A stretch of DNA of 64,000 nt from contig NZ_QUSW01000008.1 in the NCBI RefSeq assembly GCF_003852895.1, positions 124,001 to 188,000 on the forward strand. The letters are read 5' to 3'. Of the stretch, positions 53,588-62,435 are shown piece by piece. The notes under the pieces were generated by a model. It did not search any database. It was not told where the DNA came from and saw nothing but the letters and a program-made list of their open reading frames with translations. Numbering within the stretch: the first letter of the stretch is position 1; each line of letters begins with the position of its first letter. The position numbers and the translations under genes are program-made. This DNA comes from Rhizobacter terrae. Lineage in GTDB: Bacteria > Pseudomonadota > Gammaproteobacteria > Burkholderiales > Burkholderiaceae_C.

Positions 53588-54082
53588 CTATTGGGCCGAG
53601 CCCATCACCTTGACCAGCGCCCGCCAGTCGCTCACGTTCTGGTGGGCCCAGACGGTGGCGGCGTCGGTGAGGTCGGCATCACTCACCTTGTCCAGTGCAC
53701 GGTGCAGCTCCTCGGCCTGCGCGCCGGCCAACTTGCTGCCTGCGATGCGGCGATGCAGCAGCTGCCGAAGCGCGGCCGCTTCCAGCCTGCGCAGCAAGGC
53801 ATCGGCCTCCCGCGCGTCTCGGGCCAGGCCATCGGCCACGACCATGCCCTTGTCGGTGATGCACGGCGCATCCAGATGCTCCCCGGCACCTTCGCGGACG
53901 CGGCCCGCCCGGGCCAGCCCGCAGGCCACCAGCTCGGCGGTGGTGCTCTCCAGCTCCGGTTGCCCGCAGCCCATCACCATGGACAAGAGGTAGAGGTCAA
54001 CGGGGTCCGGATAGGCCTGCGCCATCGCGTGAAGGACCTTGTCGCCCACCGGCTGGTCGACCGGCTTTTCCAACGATTCCAC
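53588..54082 (-). CDS. Conserved hypothetical protein, helical
   Basis: I do not recognise this 164-residue protein. It is soluble and predicted mostly helical, with a segment (PDPVDLYLLSMVMGCGQPELESTTAELVACGLARAGRV, residues 26-63) that resembles a small winged-helix or helix-turn-helix unit, followed by a long Ala/Leu/Arg-rich helix. GC-rich codon use matches its neighbours, and it sits 82 bp downstream of the glutathione transferase gene on the same strand, so it may share its transcript. It has no signal peptide or membrane segment. Confidence 0.6.
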   Translation of the reverse strand: MESLEKPVDQPVGDKVLHAMAQAYPDPVDLYLLSMVMGCGQPELESTTAELVACGLARAGRVREGAGEHLDAPCITDKGMVVADGLARDAREADALLRRLEAAALRQLLHRRIAGSKLAGAQAEELHRALDKVSDADLTDAATVWAHQNVSDWRALVKVMGSAQ

Positions 54083-54164
54083 GAGTTCTCCCTACCAAGG
54101 GCGGCGCCGTTGATGGCGCCTTGGAGGAAGAACAGCAATCGGTGTGCCGTGGTGACGTTCTGTT

Positions 54165-54857
54165 TCAGCGGCGCTGGTATTGCTGCTTGCCGAACAGCAT
54201 CTCGCGGGCCTTGTCGTCCACCAGCGGCTTGCGGGCCTCGGACAGCACCTGCACGCCTCGCTGCACCGCGGGCCGGGCCGCGATTTCGTCGAACCAACCC
54301 TTGAGGTGGGGGTATTCGGCCCAGTCGATGCCCTGGTTCTTCCATGAGCGCAGCCAGGGGAAGATGGCGATGTCGGCGATGCTGTATTCCTTGCCGGCGA
54401 TGTACTTGGACTTGGCCAGCCGCTTGTCCATCACGCCATACAGGCGCCGGGCCTCGTTCGTGTAGCGGTCGACGGCGTAGGGAATCTTTTCCGGGGCATA
54501 GATCCGGAAATGGTGGGTCTGGCCCAGCATGGGCCCCACGCCCCCCATCTGGAACATCAGCCACTGCAGCACGTCGTAGCGTTCGGTCACGCCTTGTGGA
54601 AGGAACTTCCCGGTCTTGCCGGCCAGGTACAGCAGAATCGCCCCTGATTCGAACAGCGAATAGGGATTGCCGTCCGGGCCGTCGGGATCGACGATTGCAG
54701 GAATCTTGTTGTTCGGGCTGATGGCGAGGAATTCGGGCTTGAACTGGTCGCCGGCACCGATGTCCACAGGGTTCACTCGATAGGGCAGTCCGCACTCTTC
54801 GAGCATGATGTGGACCTTGTGGCCATTGGGCGTGGCCCACGAATACACTTCGATCAT
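54165..54857 (-). CDS. Glutathione S-transferase family protein (YfcG/GstB-like)
   Basis: A 230-residue protein with a thioredoxin-fold N-terminus (IEVYSWATPNGHKVHIMLEECGLPYRVNPVDI, residues 2-33) and an all-helical C-terminal domain (from about 90). The TPNGxKV start, the Asn of SPNNKIPAIVD and the ESGAILLYLA glutathione-contact strand are characteristic of the Nu/YfcG-type disulfide reductases, which lack the classical catalytic Tyr. Ribosome site GGGAG precedes the ATG at 54857; the frame is open 24 codons further, without a site. It is divergent from the gene at 54935. Confidence 0.9.
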   Translation of the reverse strand: MIEVYSWATPNGHKVHIMLEECGLPYRVNPVDIGAGDQFKPEFLAISPNNKIPAIVDPDGPDGNPYSLFESGAILLYLAGKTGKFLPQGVTERYDVLQWLMFQMGGVGPMLGQTHHFRIYAPEKIPYAVDRYTNEARRLYGVMDKRLAKSKYIAGKEYSIADIAIFPWLRSWKNQGIDWAEYPHLKGWFDEIAARPAVQRGVQVLSEARKPLVDDKAREMLFGKQQYQRR

Positions 54858-54934
54858 CAGGGTGTGCTCCCGGGTGTTGAATCTGGTTGAATCTTCGAAA
54901 GACGTACCGACTCTAGCCGACCTGTCCAATCCCC

Positions 54935-55675
54935 ATGCTCAACGCGATCAAGCGATGGATCTCCGGCGATCAACCCGGCAATGACTGGGGGGACGTGATC
55001 AACTGGGCCCAGAAGCAGGGCTTCGGCTTCAAGCGGGCCAAGGACGAAGAGGGTTTCGTCCTGGACGGCAGCGTCGGCGGCAGGCCCTGGCGGCTCGAAT
55101 GGGGGCCGCCGCAGCGCTCCTACATCCAGGGCCACGAGCTGCGCCTGCGCATGGAGCTGCAGCTGCCGTCCACCCTGCAGATGCTCATCATGACGCGCTC
55201 GCTGATGGAAGCGCTGGAGCGCGAGACCTTCGAGCGCTACACCGAGAGCAACCAGACGCTGATCGACGTGTCCACGCCCGAGGAAATGCGCTGGCTGGCC
55301 ATGTTCCCGAAGGTGAACTACGACATTCCGAAGGCGGTGCGTTCGCACTACGCCGGCGTGGCGGCCGACCCCGCCTCCGCCGCCAACTGGGTAGACCATG
55401 AATTCGGCCAGCAGATGGCCAGCGCCGCGGCGGGCCTGCTGCGCGAGCAGCCGCCCTTCGTGCTGATGACCCTGCGCGGCCGGGTCTACATGCGCATGCA
55501 GCTGGACGCACCGGCGCCCGATGCCTTGCAGCAGGCGGTGGCGCTGTTCCAGACCGCCGCGGCCGGTGCCATCCGCTGCGCCAGCTCCGTGAGCGACAGC
55601 CAGACCGGCGACTGGCCGACCACGGCCTCGACCGCCTGGCAGACGGACATCATGCCCGAGGACACCAAGCGCTGA
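54935..55675 (+). CDS. Conserved hypothetical protein
   Basis: I do not recognise this 246-residue protein. It begins LNAIKRWISGDQPGNDWGDVINWAQKQGFGFKRAKDEEGFVLDGSVGGRPWRLEWGPPQRSYIQGHELRLRMEL, which suggests a beta-rich N-terminal domain, and ends with a more helical part. There is no signal peptide or membrane helix. Codon use is like the neighbours and the start is a clear ATG, 77 bp from the divergent glutathione transferase start. It is convergent with the acyl-CoA dehydrogenase gene. Confidence 0.65.
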   Translation: MLNAIKRWISGDQPGNDWGDVINWAQKQGFGFKRAKDEEGFVLDGSVGGRPWRLEWGPPQRSYIQGHELRLRMELQLPSTLQMLIMTRSLMEALERETFERYTESNQTLIDVSTPEEMRWLAMFPKVNYDIPKAVRSHYAGVAADPASAANWVDHEFGQQMASAAAGLLREQPPFVLMTLRGRVYMRMQLDAPAPDALQQAVALFQTAAAGAIRCASSVSDSQTGDWPTTASTAWQTDIMPEDTKR

Positions 55676-55700
55676 GAGCGCCGGGCCCCGGGCAGGGCGT

Positions 55701-56915
55701 TCAGGCGAACTTGCCCAGTTCCATCTTCGCGATGGCGTTGCGGTGCACTTCGTCCGGGCCATCCGCGAAGCGCAGCGTGCGGGCCTGGGCGTAGAAGTTC
55801 GCCAGCGGGAAGTCCTGCGACACGCCGCCGCCGCCGTGCACCTGCATGGCCCAGTCGATCACCTGGCAGGCCATGCTGGGCGCCACCACCTTGATCATCG
55901 CGATCTCGGCCTTGGCGGTCTTGTTGCCGGCCACGTCCATCATCCACGCCGCCTTCAGCGTCAGCAGGCGGGCCTGCTCGATCATGCAGCGCGCTTCGGC
56001 GATGCGCTCCTGCGTCACGGTCTGCGCCGCCACCGGCTTGCCGAAGGCCACGCGCGAGCTTGCGCGCTTGCACATCAGCTCCAGCGAGCGCTCGGCCAGG
56101 CCGATCAGCCGCATGCAGTGGTGGATGCGCCCAGGGCCCAGGCGCCCCTGCGCGATCTCGAAGCCGCGGCCTTCGCCCAGCAGCATGTTGGAAGCCGGCA
56201 CGCGCACGTTCTCGAACAGCACTTCCATGTGGCCGTGCGGTGCGTCGTCCCAGCCGAACACTGACAGCGGGCGCACGATGGTGATGCCCTTGGCGTCCGC
56301 CGGCACGAGGATCATCGACTGCTGCGAATGCCTGGGCGCCTCGGGGTCGGTCTTGCCCATGAAGATGAAGACCTTGCAGCGCGTGTCGCCAGCGCCGGAA
56401 GTCCACCACTTGCGGCCGTTGATGACGTACTCGTCGCCCTGGCGCTCGATGCGCGCGCAGATGTTGGTCGCGTCCGACGAGGCCACGTCGGGCTCGGTCA
56501 TCGCGAAGGCGCTGCGGATCTTGCCGTCCAGCAGCGGCTCCAGCCACTGCTTCTTCTGCTCGGGCGTGCCGTAGCGGACGATGGTTTCCATGTTGCCCGT
56601 GTCGGGCGCGGAGCAGTTGAAGGCTTCGCTGGCCCAGGGCGTGCGGCCCATGATCTCGGCCAGCGGTGCGTACTCCTGGTTGGTCAGGCCGAAGCCGTAC
56701 TCGCTCTCGGGCAGGAACAGGTTCCAAAGGCCCTGCGCGCGCGCCTTGCCCTTCAGCTCCTCGAGCAGCGGCAGCGGGTGCCAGCGCTTGCCGGCCTTGG
56801 TGTTCGCTTCGAGTTCATTCCAGTAGCGCTGCTCGTTGGGGTAGACGTGGTCGTCCATGAACTTCGAGACGCGCTGGCGAAGTTCCTCGGTCTTGGGTGA
56901 GTAGCTGAAATCCAT
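55701..56915 (-). CDS. Acyl-CoA dehydrogenase (ACAD10/11-like)
   Basis: A 404-residue FAD flavoenzyme. Visible signatures are [41 protein letters not shown] (FAD and substrate loop), [25 protein letters not shown], and the C-terminal [43 protein letters not shown]. The pattern is that of the ACAD10/11 group rather than classical short- or medium-chain enzymes. The ATG at 56915 has a CGGAGAT ribosome site. It lies 34 bp after the phosphotransferase gene, with which it likely forms an operon. Together they resemble the two halves of human ACAD11, which removes a hydroxyl from 4-hydroxyacyl-CoAs by phosphorylation and elimination. Confidence 0.9.
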   Translation of the reverse strand: MDFSYSPKTEELRQRVSKFMDDHVYPNEQRYWNELEANTKAGKRWHPLPLLEELKGKARAQGLWNLFLPESEYGFGLTNQEYAPLAEIMGRTPWASEAFNCSAPDTGNMETIVRYGTPEQKKQWLEPLLDGKIRSAFAMTEPDVASSDATNICARIERQGDEYVINGRKWWTSGAGDTRCKVFIFMGKTDPEAPRHSQQSMILVPADAKGITIVRPLSVFGWDDAPHGHMEVLFENVRVPASNMLLGEGRGFEIAQGRLGPGRIHHCMRLIGLAERSLELMCKRASSRVAFGKPVAAQTVTQERIAEARCMIEQARLLTLKAAWMMDVAGNKTAKAEIAMIKVVAPSMACQVIDWAMQVHGGGGVSQDFPLANFYAQARTLRFADGPDEVHRNAIAKMELGKFA

Positions 56916-56949
56916 GCTGCTGATCTCCGTGTGTGTCGTGTGAGGTCGC

Positions 56950-58059
56950 TCAGGCGCGCTGGGCGATCTTCCAGCCCATTTCGGCCAATGGTCGTGCCCC
57001 GGCGGCGGCCACCTTGGCTTGCGCGCTGGACGCCGTGCCGTCCACCACGCGCTTGGCAATGCCCTGCAGGATGCCCGCCATGCGGAACAGGTTGTAGGCC
57101 ATGTAGAAGGGCCAGTCGGCCATCACCGCGTCGGGGTTGGTCCGGCCGGTGCGCTCGCAGTAGCGGCGCACGTACTCGCGTTCGCTCGGAATGCCCAGTG
57201 CGGCGATGTCCAGTCCGCCGATGCCGCGCGACAGGCTCGCGGGGATGTGCCAGGACATGCAGTGGTAGCTGAAGTCCGCCAGCGGATGGCCGATGGTGGA
57301 CAGCTCCCAGTCGAGGATGGCAATGACGCGCGGCTCGGTGGGGTGGAAGACGAGGTTGTCGAGCCGGTAGTCGCCATGCACCACCGAGACCTGTGCTTCG
57401 TCGCGGCCGCTCTCGGGAATGTGCCCCGGCAGCCATTCCATCAGCTTGTCCATCTCGGGGATGGGCTCGGTGATGGAGGCCACGTATTGCTTGGACCAAC
57501 GTCCGATGGAGCGTTCGAAGTAGTTGCCGGGCTTGCCATAGCTCTCCAGGCCCGCTGCCTTCACGTTCACGTTGTGCAGCGCGGCCATCACGCGGTTCAT
57601 CTCGTCGTAGATGGCGGCGCGGCCGGCGTTGTCCAGGCCGGGCAAGGACTGGTCCCACAGCACGCGGCCCTGCATGAACTCCATGACGTAGAACGCGCGG
57701 CCGATGATGGCCTCGTCCTCGCACAGCAGGAACATGCGCGGCACCGGCACGCCGGTGGGATGCAGTGCACGCATCACCGTGAACTCGCGGTCGATGGCGT
57801 GGGCCGAGGGCAGCAGCTTGGCCGCGGGGCCGGGCTTGGCACGCATCACGTAGGACGCGTTCGGGGTGACCAGCTTGTAGGTGGGGTTGGATTGCCCGCC
57901 CTTGAACTGCTCGACGGACAGCGGTCCTTTGAAGCTGTCGAGATTGGCTTCGAGGTAGCGCTGCAGTGCGCCGATGTCGAAGGCATGGCCTTCGGCAACG
58001 GGTTTGGTTCCGGTGTATTGCTCCATGGCGGATGAGGTGGTCAATGTTGTCTCGGCCAT
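56950..58059 (-). CDS. Phosphotransferase, ACAD10/11-type APH-fold kinase
   Basis: A 369-residue kinase-like protein of the aminoglycoside-phosphotransferase fold. The N-lobe has [28 protein letters not shown] (ATP-binding Lys). The catalytic loop is [15 protein letters not shown] (His-Gly-Asp and Asn), and the metal Asp is in [20 protein letters not shown]. This subgroup pairs with acyl-CoA dehydrogenases and, in the characterised Pseudomonas LvaA and human ACAD10/11, phosphorylates 4-hydroxyacyl-CoA. Start at 58059 is tentative; an ATG at 58026 is also in frame, and neither has a clear ribosome site. Confidence 0.85.
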   Translation of the reverse strand: MAETTLTTSSAMEQYTGTKPVAEGHAFDIGALQRYLEANLDSFKGPLSVEQFKGGQSNPTYKLVTPNASYVMRAKPGPAAKLLPSAHAIDREFTVMRALHPTGVPVPRMFLLCEDEAIIGRAFYVMEFMQGRVLWDQSLPGLDNAGRAAIYDEMNRVMAALHNVNVKAAGLESYGKPGNYFERSIGRWSKQYVASITEPIPEMDKLMEWLPGHIPESGRDEAQVSVVHGDYRLDNLVFHPTEPRVIAILDWELSTIGHPLADFSYHCMSWHIPASLSRGIGGLDIAALGIPSEREYVRRYCERTGRTNPDAVMADWPFYMAYNLFRMAGILQGIAKRVVDGTASSAQAKVAAAGARPLAEMGWKIAQRA

Positions 58060-58090
58060 TGCACCGCGACAACCATCCGCCGCGCAAGAG

Positions 58091-58798
58091 CTATTGTTTG
58101 GAGGCGATGGCCAGCAGCTTTTCCTTCGAAAGCACCACCAGCCGCGTGGGTTCGATGCGCACCGCACCGTCTCGCTCGAAGCCCTTGAGTTCCTGGTTCA
58201 CGCGCTGGCGTGACGCACCGAGCAGCTGCGCGAGGTCCTCCTGCGCCAGCTGCAGGCCAATGCGGATTTCTTCCCCGTCGTGGATGCCGTAGCTGCGTGC
58301 CAGCAGCAGGATCTGTTTCGCGAGGCGGGACGACAGCGGGCGCGTGTTGAGGTCTTCCACCGCGTCGAACATCAGCCGCAGCCGGCGGCAGTTCAGGCGC
58401 AGCAGCGCTTCGTACAGCTCCACGTGCTGCGACAGCAGTTCCTTGAAGTCGGGCTTGCGCACCACCAGCAGCGTCGTGGGGCCATGCGCATTCGCATCGT
58501 GCGTGCGCGGCATGCCGTCGAACAGGGAGATGTCGCCGAACCAGATGCCCGGTTCCACGTAGGTCAGTGTGATCTGCTTGCCCGACAGCGACACGGAACT
58601 GACCCGTACCGCGCCCTTGGCCACGCCGCACCATTCCTCGGCGGGCTGTCCCCGGGACGACAACAGCGCTCCGTCGGGCAGCCTGCGCACGATGGCTCGC
58701 GACATGATCGCGTTGCGCAGCGGCAGTGAAAGTTTGGAGAACCACGGGCCCGATTCGATGTTGTTGCGCTCGGGCATTGTAAGAACGGGGGTATTCAT
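58091..58798 (-). CDS. Crp/Fnr family transcriptional regulator
   Basis: A 235-residue regulator. The cyclic-nucleotide-binding-like beta-roll covers about residues 20-135 (RAIVRRLPDGALLSSRGQPAEEWCGVAKGAVRV and WFGDISLFDGMPRTHDANA). The dimerisation helix and the C-terminal helix-turn-helix follow (LQLAQEDLAQLLGASRQRVNQELKGFERDGAVRI, about 185-218). There are no N-terminal cysteines for an iron-sulfur cluster, so it is not an Fnr oxygen sensor. The arrangement suggests effector binding, but the ligand-contact residues differ from Crp. It is divergent from the class II aldolase gene with 72 bp between starts, and upstream of the phosphotransferase operon on the same strand, so it may control either. 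Confidence 0.86.
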   Translation of the reverse strand: MNTPVLTMPERNNIESGPWFSKLSLPLRNAIMSRAIVRRLPDGALLSSRGQPAEEWCGVAKGAVRVSSVSLSGKQITLTYVEPGIWFGDISLFDGMPRTHDANAHGPTTLLVVRKPDFKELLSQHVELYEALLRLNCRRLRLMFDAVEDLNTRPLSSRLAKQILLLARSYGIHDGEEIRIGLQLAQEDLAQLLGASRQRVNQELKGFERDGAVRIEPTRLVVLSKEKLLAIASKQ

Positions 58799-58870
58799 GT
58801 TTTGTCTCTGACGTGACAGGATCATGGAACTCGCAGGACTATTGTCCACGAGCGCAATGAGGAGACAAAC

Positions 58871-59647
58871 ATGAGCGTGCAAGGCCTTGATATTCGCAGC
58901 CGCAAAGGCGAGGTGAGCGATGCTGAATGGAAGACCCGCGTGGACCTCGCAGCGGCCTATCGACTGGTCGCGCTGTTCAAGTGGGACGACCTCGTCTTCA
59001 CCCACATCACCGCGCGCGTGCCCGGTTCGGACAACGAGTTCCTCATCAACCCGTACGGGATGATGTTCGACGAGATCACCGCGTCGAACCTGGTGAAGAT
59101 CGACACCGCGGGCAACAAGCTCGACGACTCGCCGTATCCGGTGAACCCTGCGGGCTTCACCATCCACAGCGCCATCCATGCGGTGCGGCACGATGCACAG
59201 TGCGTGCTGCACACGCACACGCTCAACGGCATCGCGGTGTCGGCGCAGAAGCACGGCGTGCTGCCCATCTCGCAGCATTCGATCTTCGTGCTGTCGAGCC
59301 TCGCTTATCACGACTATGAAGGCGTGGCGTTGCGCGATGACGAGAAGCCGCGCCTCGTGCGAGACCTGGGCGACAAGACCTACCTCATGCTGCGCAACCA
59401 CGGCCTGCTCACGGTGGGCGGCTCGGTGGGCGATGCGTGGCTGAACATGTACATGTTCGAGACCGTGTGCAACATCCAGGTCCGGGCGATGGCCGGCGGC
59501 AGCGAGTTGACGAAGGTCGATCCGACGATCATCGAAAGCGCGCAGGCCCAGGCGAAGCAGGCGACGAACGGGGTGGGGGCCGGGGCGTTGACCTGGCCCG
59601 GGTTGTTGCGTCGGCTGGATCGGATCGATCCCAGCTACCGCACCTGA
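58871..59647 (+). CDS. Class II aldolase/adducin family protein
   Basis: A 258-residue protein of the FucA/AraD fold. Metal-binding histidines appear in VLHTHTLNGIAV and MLRNHGLLTVGG, and the N-terminus has FKWDDLVFTHITARVPG with EFLINPYGMMFDEI. Typical members cleave or epimerise phosphorylated sugars, but many bacterial ones of this length (often annotated as class II aldolase) have unknown substrates. A very good ribosome site (GAGGAGA) lies 6 nt upstream. It is divergent from the Crp-type regulator and ends 1 bp before the stop of the phosphatase gene on the other strand. Confidence 0.86.
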   Translation: MSVQGLDIRSRKGEVSDAEWKTRVDLAAAYRLVALFKWDDLVFTHITARVPGSDNEFLINPYGMMFDEITASNLVKIDTAGNKLDDSPYPVNPAGFTIHSAIHAVRHDAQCVLHTHTLNGIAVSAQKHGVLPISQHSIFVLSSLAYHDYEGVALRDDEKPRLVRDLGDKTYLMLRNHGLLTVGGSVGDAWLNMYMFETVCNIQVRAMAGGSELTKVDPTIIESAQAQAKQATNGVGAGALTWPGLLRRLDRIDPSYRT

Positions 59648-59648
59648 G

Positions 59649-60413
59649 CTACGTGAGGCGCAGGTACTGCGCCAGCAGCTTCTCCATCGTCGTGAGGCTC
59701 TCGTGCTGATGCAGCCATTGCGTCGGCGCGAGGTTGACGCTGCGCACGACCATGTCGCCGCTGCGGTCGACGTCGACGATGTTGATGCAAGCCGGCAACT
59801 GCTCCATGCGCCCGAAGAAGGCTCGCCCGCCGGTCATCGCGCGGGCCAGCAACGCCCGGTTCACGCCGCCGTGCAGCACCAGCAGCAGGCTGCTCCAGTC
59901 ATCGCGTGCAAGCACCGACTCGAAGGCCGGCAGCACGCGGTCGAGCATCTCGCCGATGGACTCGCCGCCCAGGAATCGCTGCGTCTCCACGCCCTGCGTG
60001 AATGCGCCGAGGAAGGCTGCTTCCACCTGGTCCGGTGGAATGTCCACCAGCCTGCCGCCGCGGATCTCTTCGAGCGCGGCCATGCTTTCGAGCGTCAGTG
60101 ACTGGCCGGACGCAGCCAGCACCCGCTCGGCCGTCTCCACCGTTCGATTCAAGCCGCTCACGATGACTCGATCGAAGCGCACCCCGCATTGCTTGAACAG
60201 TGCGCCGGCCGCATCCGCCTGCTCGCGCCCGGCGGCATTCAACTGCACCGTGTGCGGATGCACCGGTGAGCCATCGGCACGGAAGTAGTCCACCGACCCA
60301 TGGCGCATCAGGTAGATGCGCCGTCGCTTGCCGCCCTCAGCTGAACTTGGGCGAGCGCTTGTCGAAGAAGGCTGCGAGGCCTTCGCCGGCGTTGGGGTGG
60401 AAGAGGTTTTCAA
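59649..60413 (-). CDS. Histidine phosphatase family protein
   Basis: A 254-residue phosphoglycerate-mutase-like enzyme with the catalytic RHG motif in RRRIYLMRHGSVDYF (His38) and the second His in LLLVLHGGVNRALL. Conserved Arg and Glu (SGLNRTVETAERV, EEIRGG) complete the site. Starting at the ATG at 60413 is needed to keep the first beta-strand, since the next Met (60308) is inside the RHG motif and no GTG/TTG lies between. This start overlaps the end of the enoyl-CoA hydratase gene by 77 nt in another frame, so about 25 N-terminal residues are Ser/Thr/Pro/Ala-rich and probably non-structural. Substrate not known. Confidence 0.78.
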   Translation of the reverse strand: MKTSSTPTPAKASQPSSTSARPSSAEGGKRRRIYLMRHGSVDYFRADGSPVHPHTVQLNAAGREQADAAGALFKQCGVRFDRVIVSGLNRTVETAERVLAASGQSLTLESMAALEEIRGGRLVDIPPDQVEAAFLGAFTQGVETQRFLGGESIGEMLDRVLPAFESVLARDDWSSLLLVLHGGVNRALLARAMTGGRAFFGRMEQLPACINIVDVDRSGDMVVRSVNLAPTQWLHQHESLTTMEKLLAQYLRLT

Positions 60414-61116
60414 TGAAGTGGTTCCGCTCGTCTTCGAGCTGCTGCGTGCGCGTGGCGGTGAGCGCGGCCTGCAGCAGTTCCTTGCCGCCGGCGATCGCGT
60501 TCGGTGCCATGGCGCCTAGCCGGTCGGCAACCTTCAAAGCTTCGTTCAGCGCCTGCCCGCTGTCAGTCACCCAATTGACAAGGCCCAGTGTGTGCAGCTG
60601 CCGCGCGCTCACCGGTTCGGCCAGCCAGATCCACTGCTGCAGCAACTGCCGCGGGATCGCGTTGCCCAGGTGCCAGGTGGCACCACCGTCGGGTGTGAGG
60701 CCGACGTTCGCATAGCTCAGGATGAAGCGCGCATCTTCGGCCGCGACGACCAGGTCGCAGGTCATGGCCAGCGAAAAGCCCGCGCCGGCCGCAGCGCCTT
60801 CCACGGCGGCAATCACCGGCTTCGGGAACACGTTCACCGCCTCGACGAACTGGTGCAGCAGGTCCAGCAGCTTCTCCTGTGCACCTGTGCCGGCTTCGCG
60901 ACGCTGGGCCAGTCCGTGCAGGTTTCCGCCGGCGCAGAAGTGCTTGCCGTCGCCGCGCAGGATGACTGCGCGCACCTCGTCGTTGGATTCCGCCGTGTTC
61001 AGTGCCTCCACCCCGGCCGACAGGGCCTGCTCCGACAGCGTGTTGCGGGTGGCGGGGTCGCTCAGCGTGAGCACCAGGGTACTGCCTTGCCGCTCGGTTT
61101 TCAGTTCGGAGGACAT
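60337..61116 (-). CDS. Enoyl-CoA hydratase/isomerase family protein
   Basis: A 259-residue crotonase-fold enzyme. Family features are AVILRGDGKHFCAGGNLHGLAQR (oxyanion hole), PVIAAVEGAAAGAGFSLAMTCDLVVAAEDARFILSYANVGLTPDGGATWHLGNAIP and the C-terminal ERNHFIENLFHPNAGEGLAAFFDKRSPKF. The active-site Glu pair of true hydratases is not fully present (the second position reads Asp, in TPDGG), so it could be an isomerase or a hydratase with changed specificity. Start at 61116; an ATG at 61134 would add six residues. It is the upstream partner of the overlapping phosphatase gene. Confidence 0.87.
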   Translation of the reverse strand: MSSELKTERQGSTLVLTLSDPATRNTLSEQALSAGVEALNTAESNDEVRAVILRGDGKHFCAGGNLHGLAQRREAGTGAQEKLLDLLHQFVEAVNVFPKPVIAAVEGAAAGAGFSLAMTCDLVVAAEDARFILSYANVGLTPDGGATWHLGNAIPRQLLQQWIWLAEPVSARQLHTLGLVNWVTDSGQALNEALKVADRLGAMAPNAIAGGKELLQAALTATRTQQLEDERNHFIENLFHPNAGEGLAAFFDKRSPKFS

Positions 61117-61229
61117 GGGCGGTTCGGCCCGCATGGGGCACCAAGCCAAGGAGGCGCGAATTGTGTCACGCTGTGTGCGTGGCGAGACCGACACGCCGTC
61201 ATGGCGGGGCGATGGGTGAATGTAACGAC

Positions 61230-62432
61230 ATGCTAGAGTGCCGCAGCCTCCACTTGCCCACCTCGATGCGCGCTGCCGTCGTCGCCGTTGCCATTGCTTC
61301 TGCCTTGGGGTCTGCCCCGGGCGCGAAGGCCGCGGCAGCGGCTGCATCTGCCGCCGATCAGGCGCCGCCCTTGGGTGTACTGAGCGAGGCAGAACAACGC
61401 CAGCGCGACCGCGAGAAGCTGCTCGGGCTGGAAGAGCGCCTGGAACGCCAGCACCAGGAATCGCAGGCCGCCCAGCAGCAGATCAACACCTTGCAGGCCA
61501 AGCTGCGCGAGGTGGACCAGGCCCGCCGCGGCACCGACCCGGCGATCTATGGCCTGGGCACGATTGCGCTGGGCCTGCTCATCACCGTCATCGTGCTGCT
61601 GGTGAAGCTGGCCCAGGCCCGCAGCCAGCGCCGCTTCGTGGACGAGGCACGGGCGATGAAGCAGCAGCTGTCGGCCGCGCCGGTGCCGATGCAGCGCACC
61701 GCGCCGATGACCGTGTCGCCATCCCTGGGCGAGGTGACCCACACCTCGATGCGCGTGATGACCGGACCGATCGACGACGGCAAATCCGCCAAGGCCGACA
61801 CCCAGCCCACGATTCCTGCGCAGAAGCAGCGCCGGGAATTGACGGCCGAGGAGGTGATCGACCTCGAACAGCAGGCCGATTTCTTCATCGCCATCGGCCA
61901 GGAAGACCAGGCCATCGATCTGCTCATGACCCACGTGCGCAGCAGCGGCGGCACCAGCCCCATGCCTTACCTGAAGCTGCTGGGCATCTACCACGGCCGC
62001 AGTGACGGCGATGCCTATGAGCGCATCCGCGAACGCTTCAACCGCCGATTCAACGGCTTCGCGCCGTCCTGGGACGCCTACGGCAAGCAGGGGCGCGACC
62101 TCGAAGCCTACGAGGGCGAGCTGCGGCGGGTCGTGGCGGCCTGGAAGACGCCGGCCCAGCTGGTGACGCTGCTGCAGTCACTGCTGTTCCGCCGCGATGC
62201 GTCCTCCGAGGTCTTCGACCTGCCGGCCTTCGAGGAGCTGCTCATCCTCTATGCCGTCGCACGCGACGTGCTGGAGCATGTGGTCAACCCCGACGGCGTG
62301 GACCTGCTGCTGCCCATCGGCGCCGAAGACAAGGCGGAGCCGGCGATCATGCACTACGAGGCGACGCGGCCACCCGAGTCGTGGATGCCCCAGGCCGACA
62401 TCGAACTGGACATCAAGCCGCCGAAGGAATGA
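61230..62432 (+). CDS. FimV-like membrane protein with C-terminal TPR-type domain
   Basis: A 400-residue protein. It has an N-terminal signal-like hydrophobic stretch (AAVVAVAIASALGSAPGAKA), a coiled coil (EQRQRDREKLLGLEERLERQHQESQAAQQQINTLQAKL, about 45-90), a membrane helix (YGLGTIALGLLITVIVLLVKL, about 105-125) and a cytosolic C-terminal part with QADFFIAIGQEDQAIDLLMTHVRSSGG, the FimV C-terminal signature. FimV-type proteins organise polar assemblies such as type IV pili. This one lacks the LysM domain of full-length FimV. The start is uncertain: in-frame ATGs are at 61212, 61230 and 61266, and none has a strong ribosome site. It is convergent with the aminotransferase (3 bp between stops). 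Confidence 0.75.
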   Translation: MLECRSLHLPTSMRAAVVAVAIASALGSAPGAKAAAAAASAADQAPPLGVLSEAEQRQRDREKLLGLEERLERQHQESQAAQQQINTLQAKLREVDQARRGTDPAIYGLGTIALGLLITVIVLLVKLAQARSQRRFVDEARAMKQQLSAAPVPMQRTAPMTVSPSLGEVTHTSMRVMTGPIDDGKSAKADTQPTIPAQKQRRELTAEEVIDLEQQADFFIAIGQEDQAIDLLMTHVRSSGGTSPMPYLKLLGIYHGRSDGDAYERIRERFNRRFNGFAPSWDAYGKQGRDLEAYEGELRRVVAAWKTPAQLVTLLQSLLFRRDASSEVFDLPAFEELLILYAVARDVLEHVVNPDGVDLLLPIGAEDKAEPAIMHYEATRPPESWMPQADIELDIKPPKE

Positions 62433-62435
62433 GCG

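Noticed and set aside
58799-58870. Crp-type operator between the regulator and aldolase genes
   Set aside because: TGTC-N8-GACA and GGAC-N4-GTCC occur, but neither is close enough to a known consensus to call.
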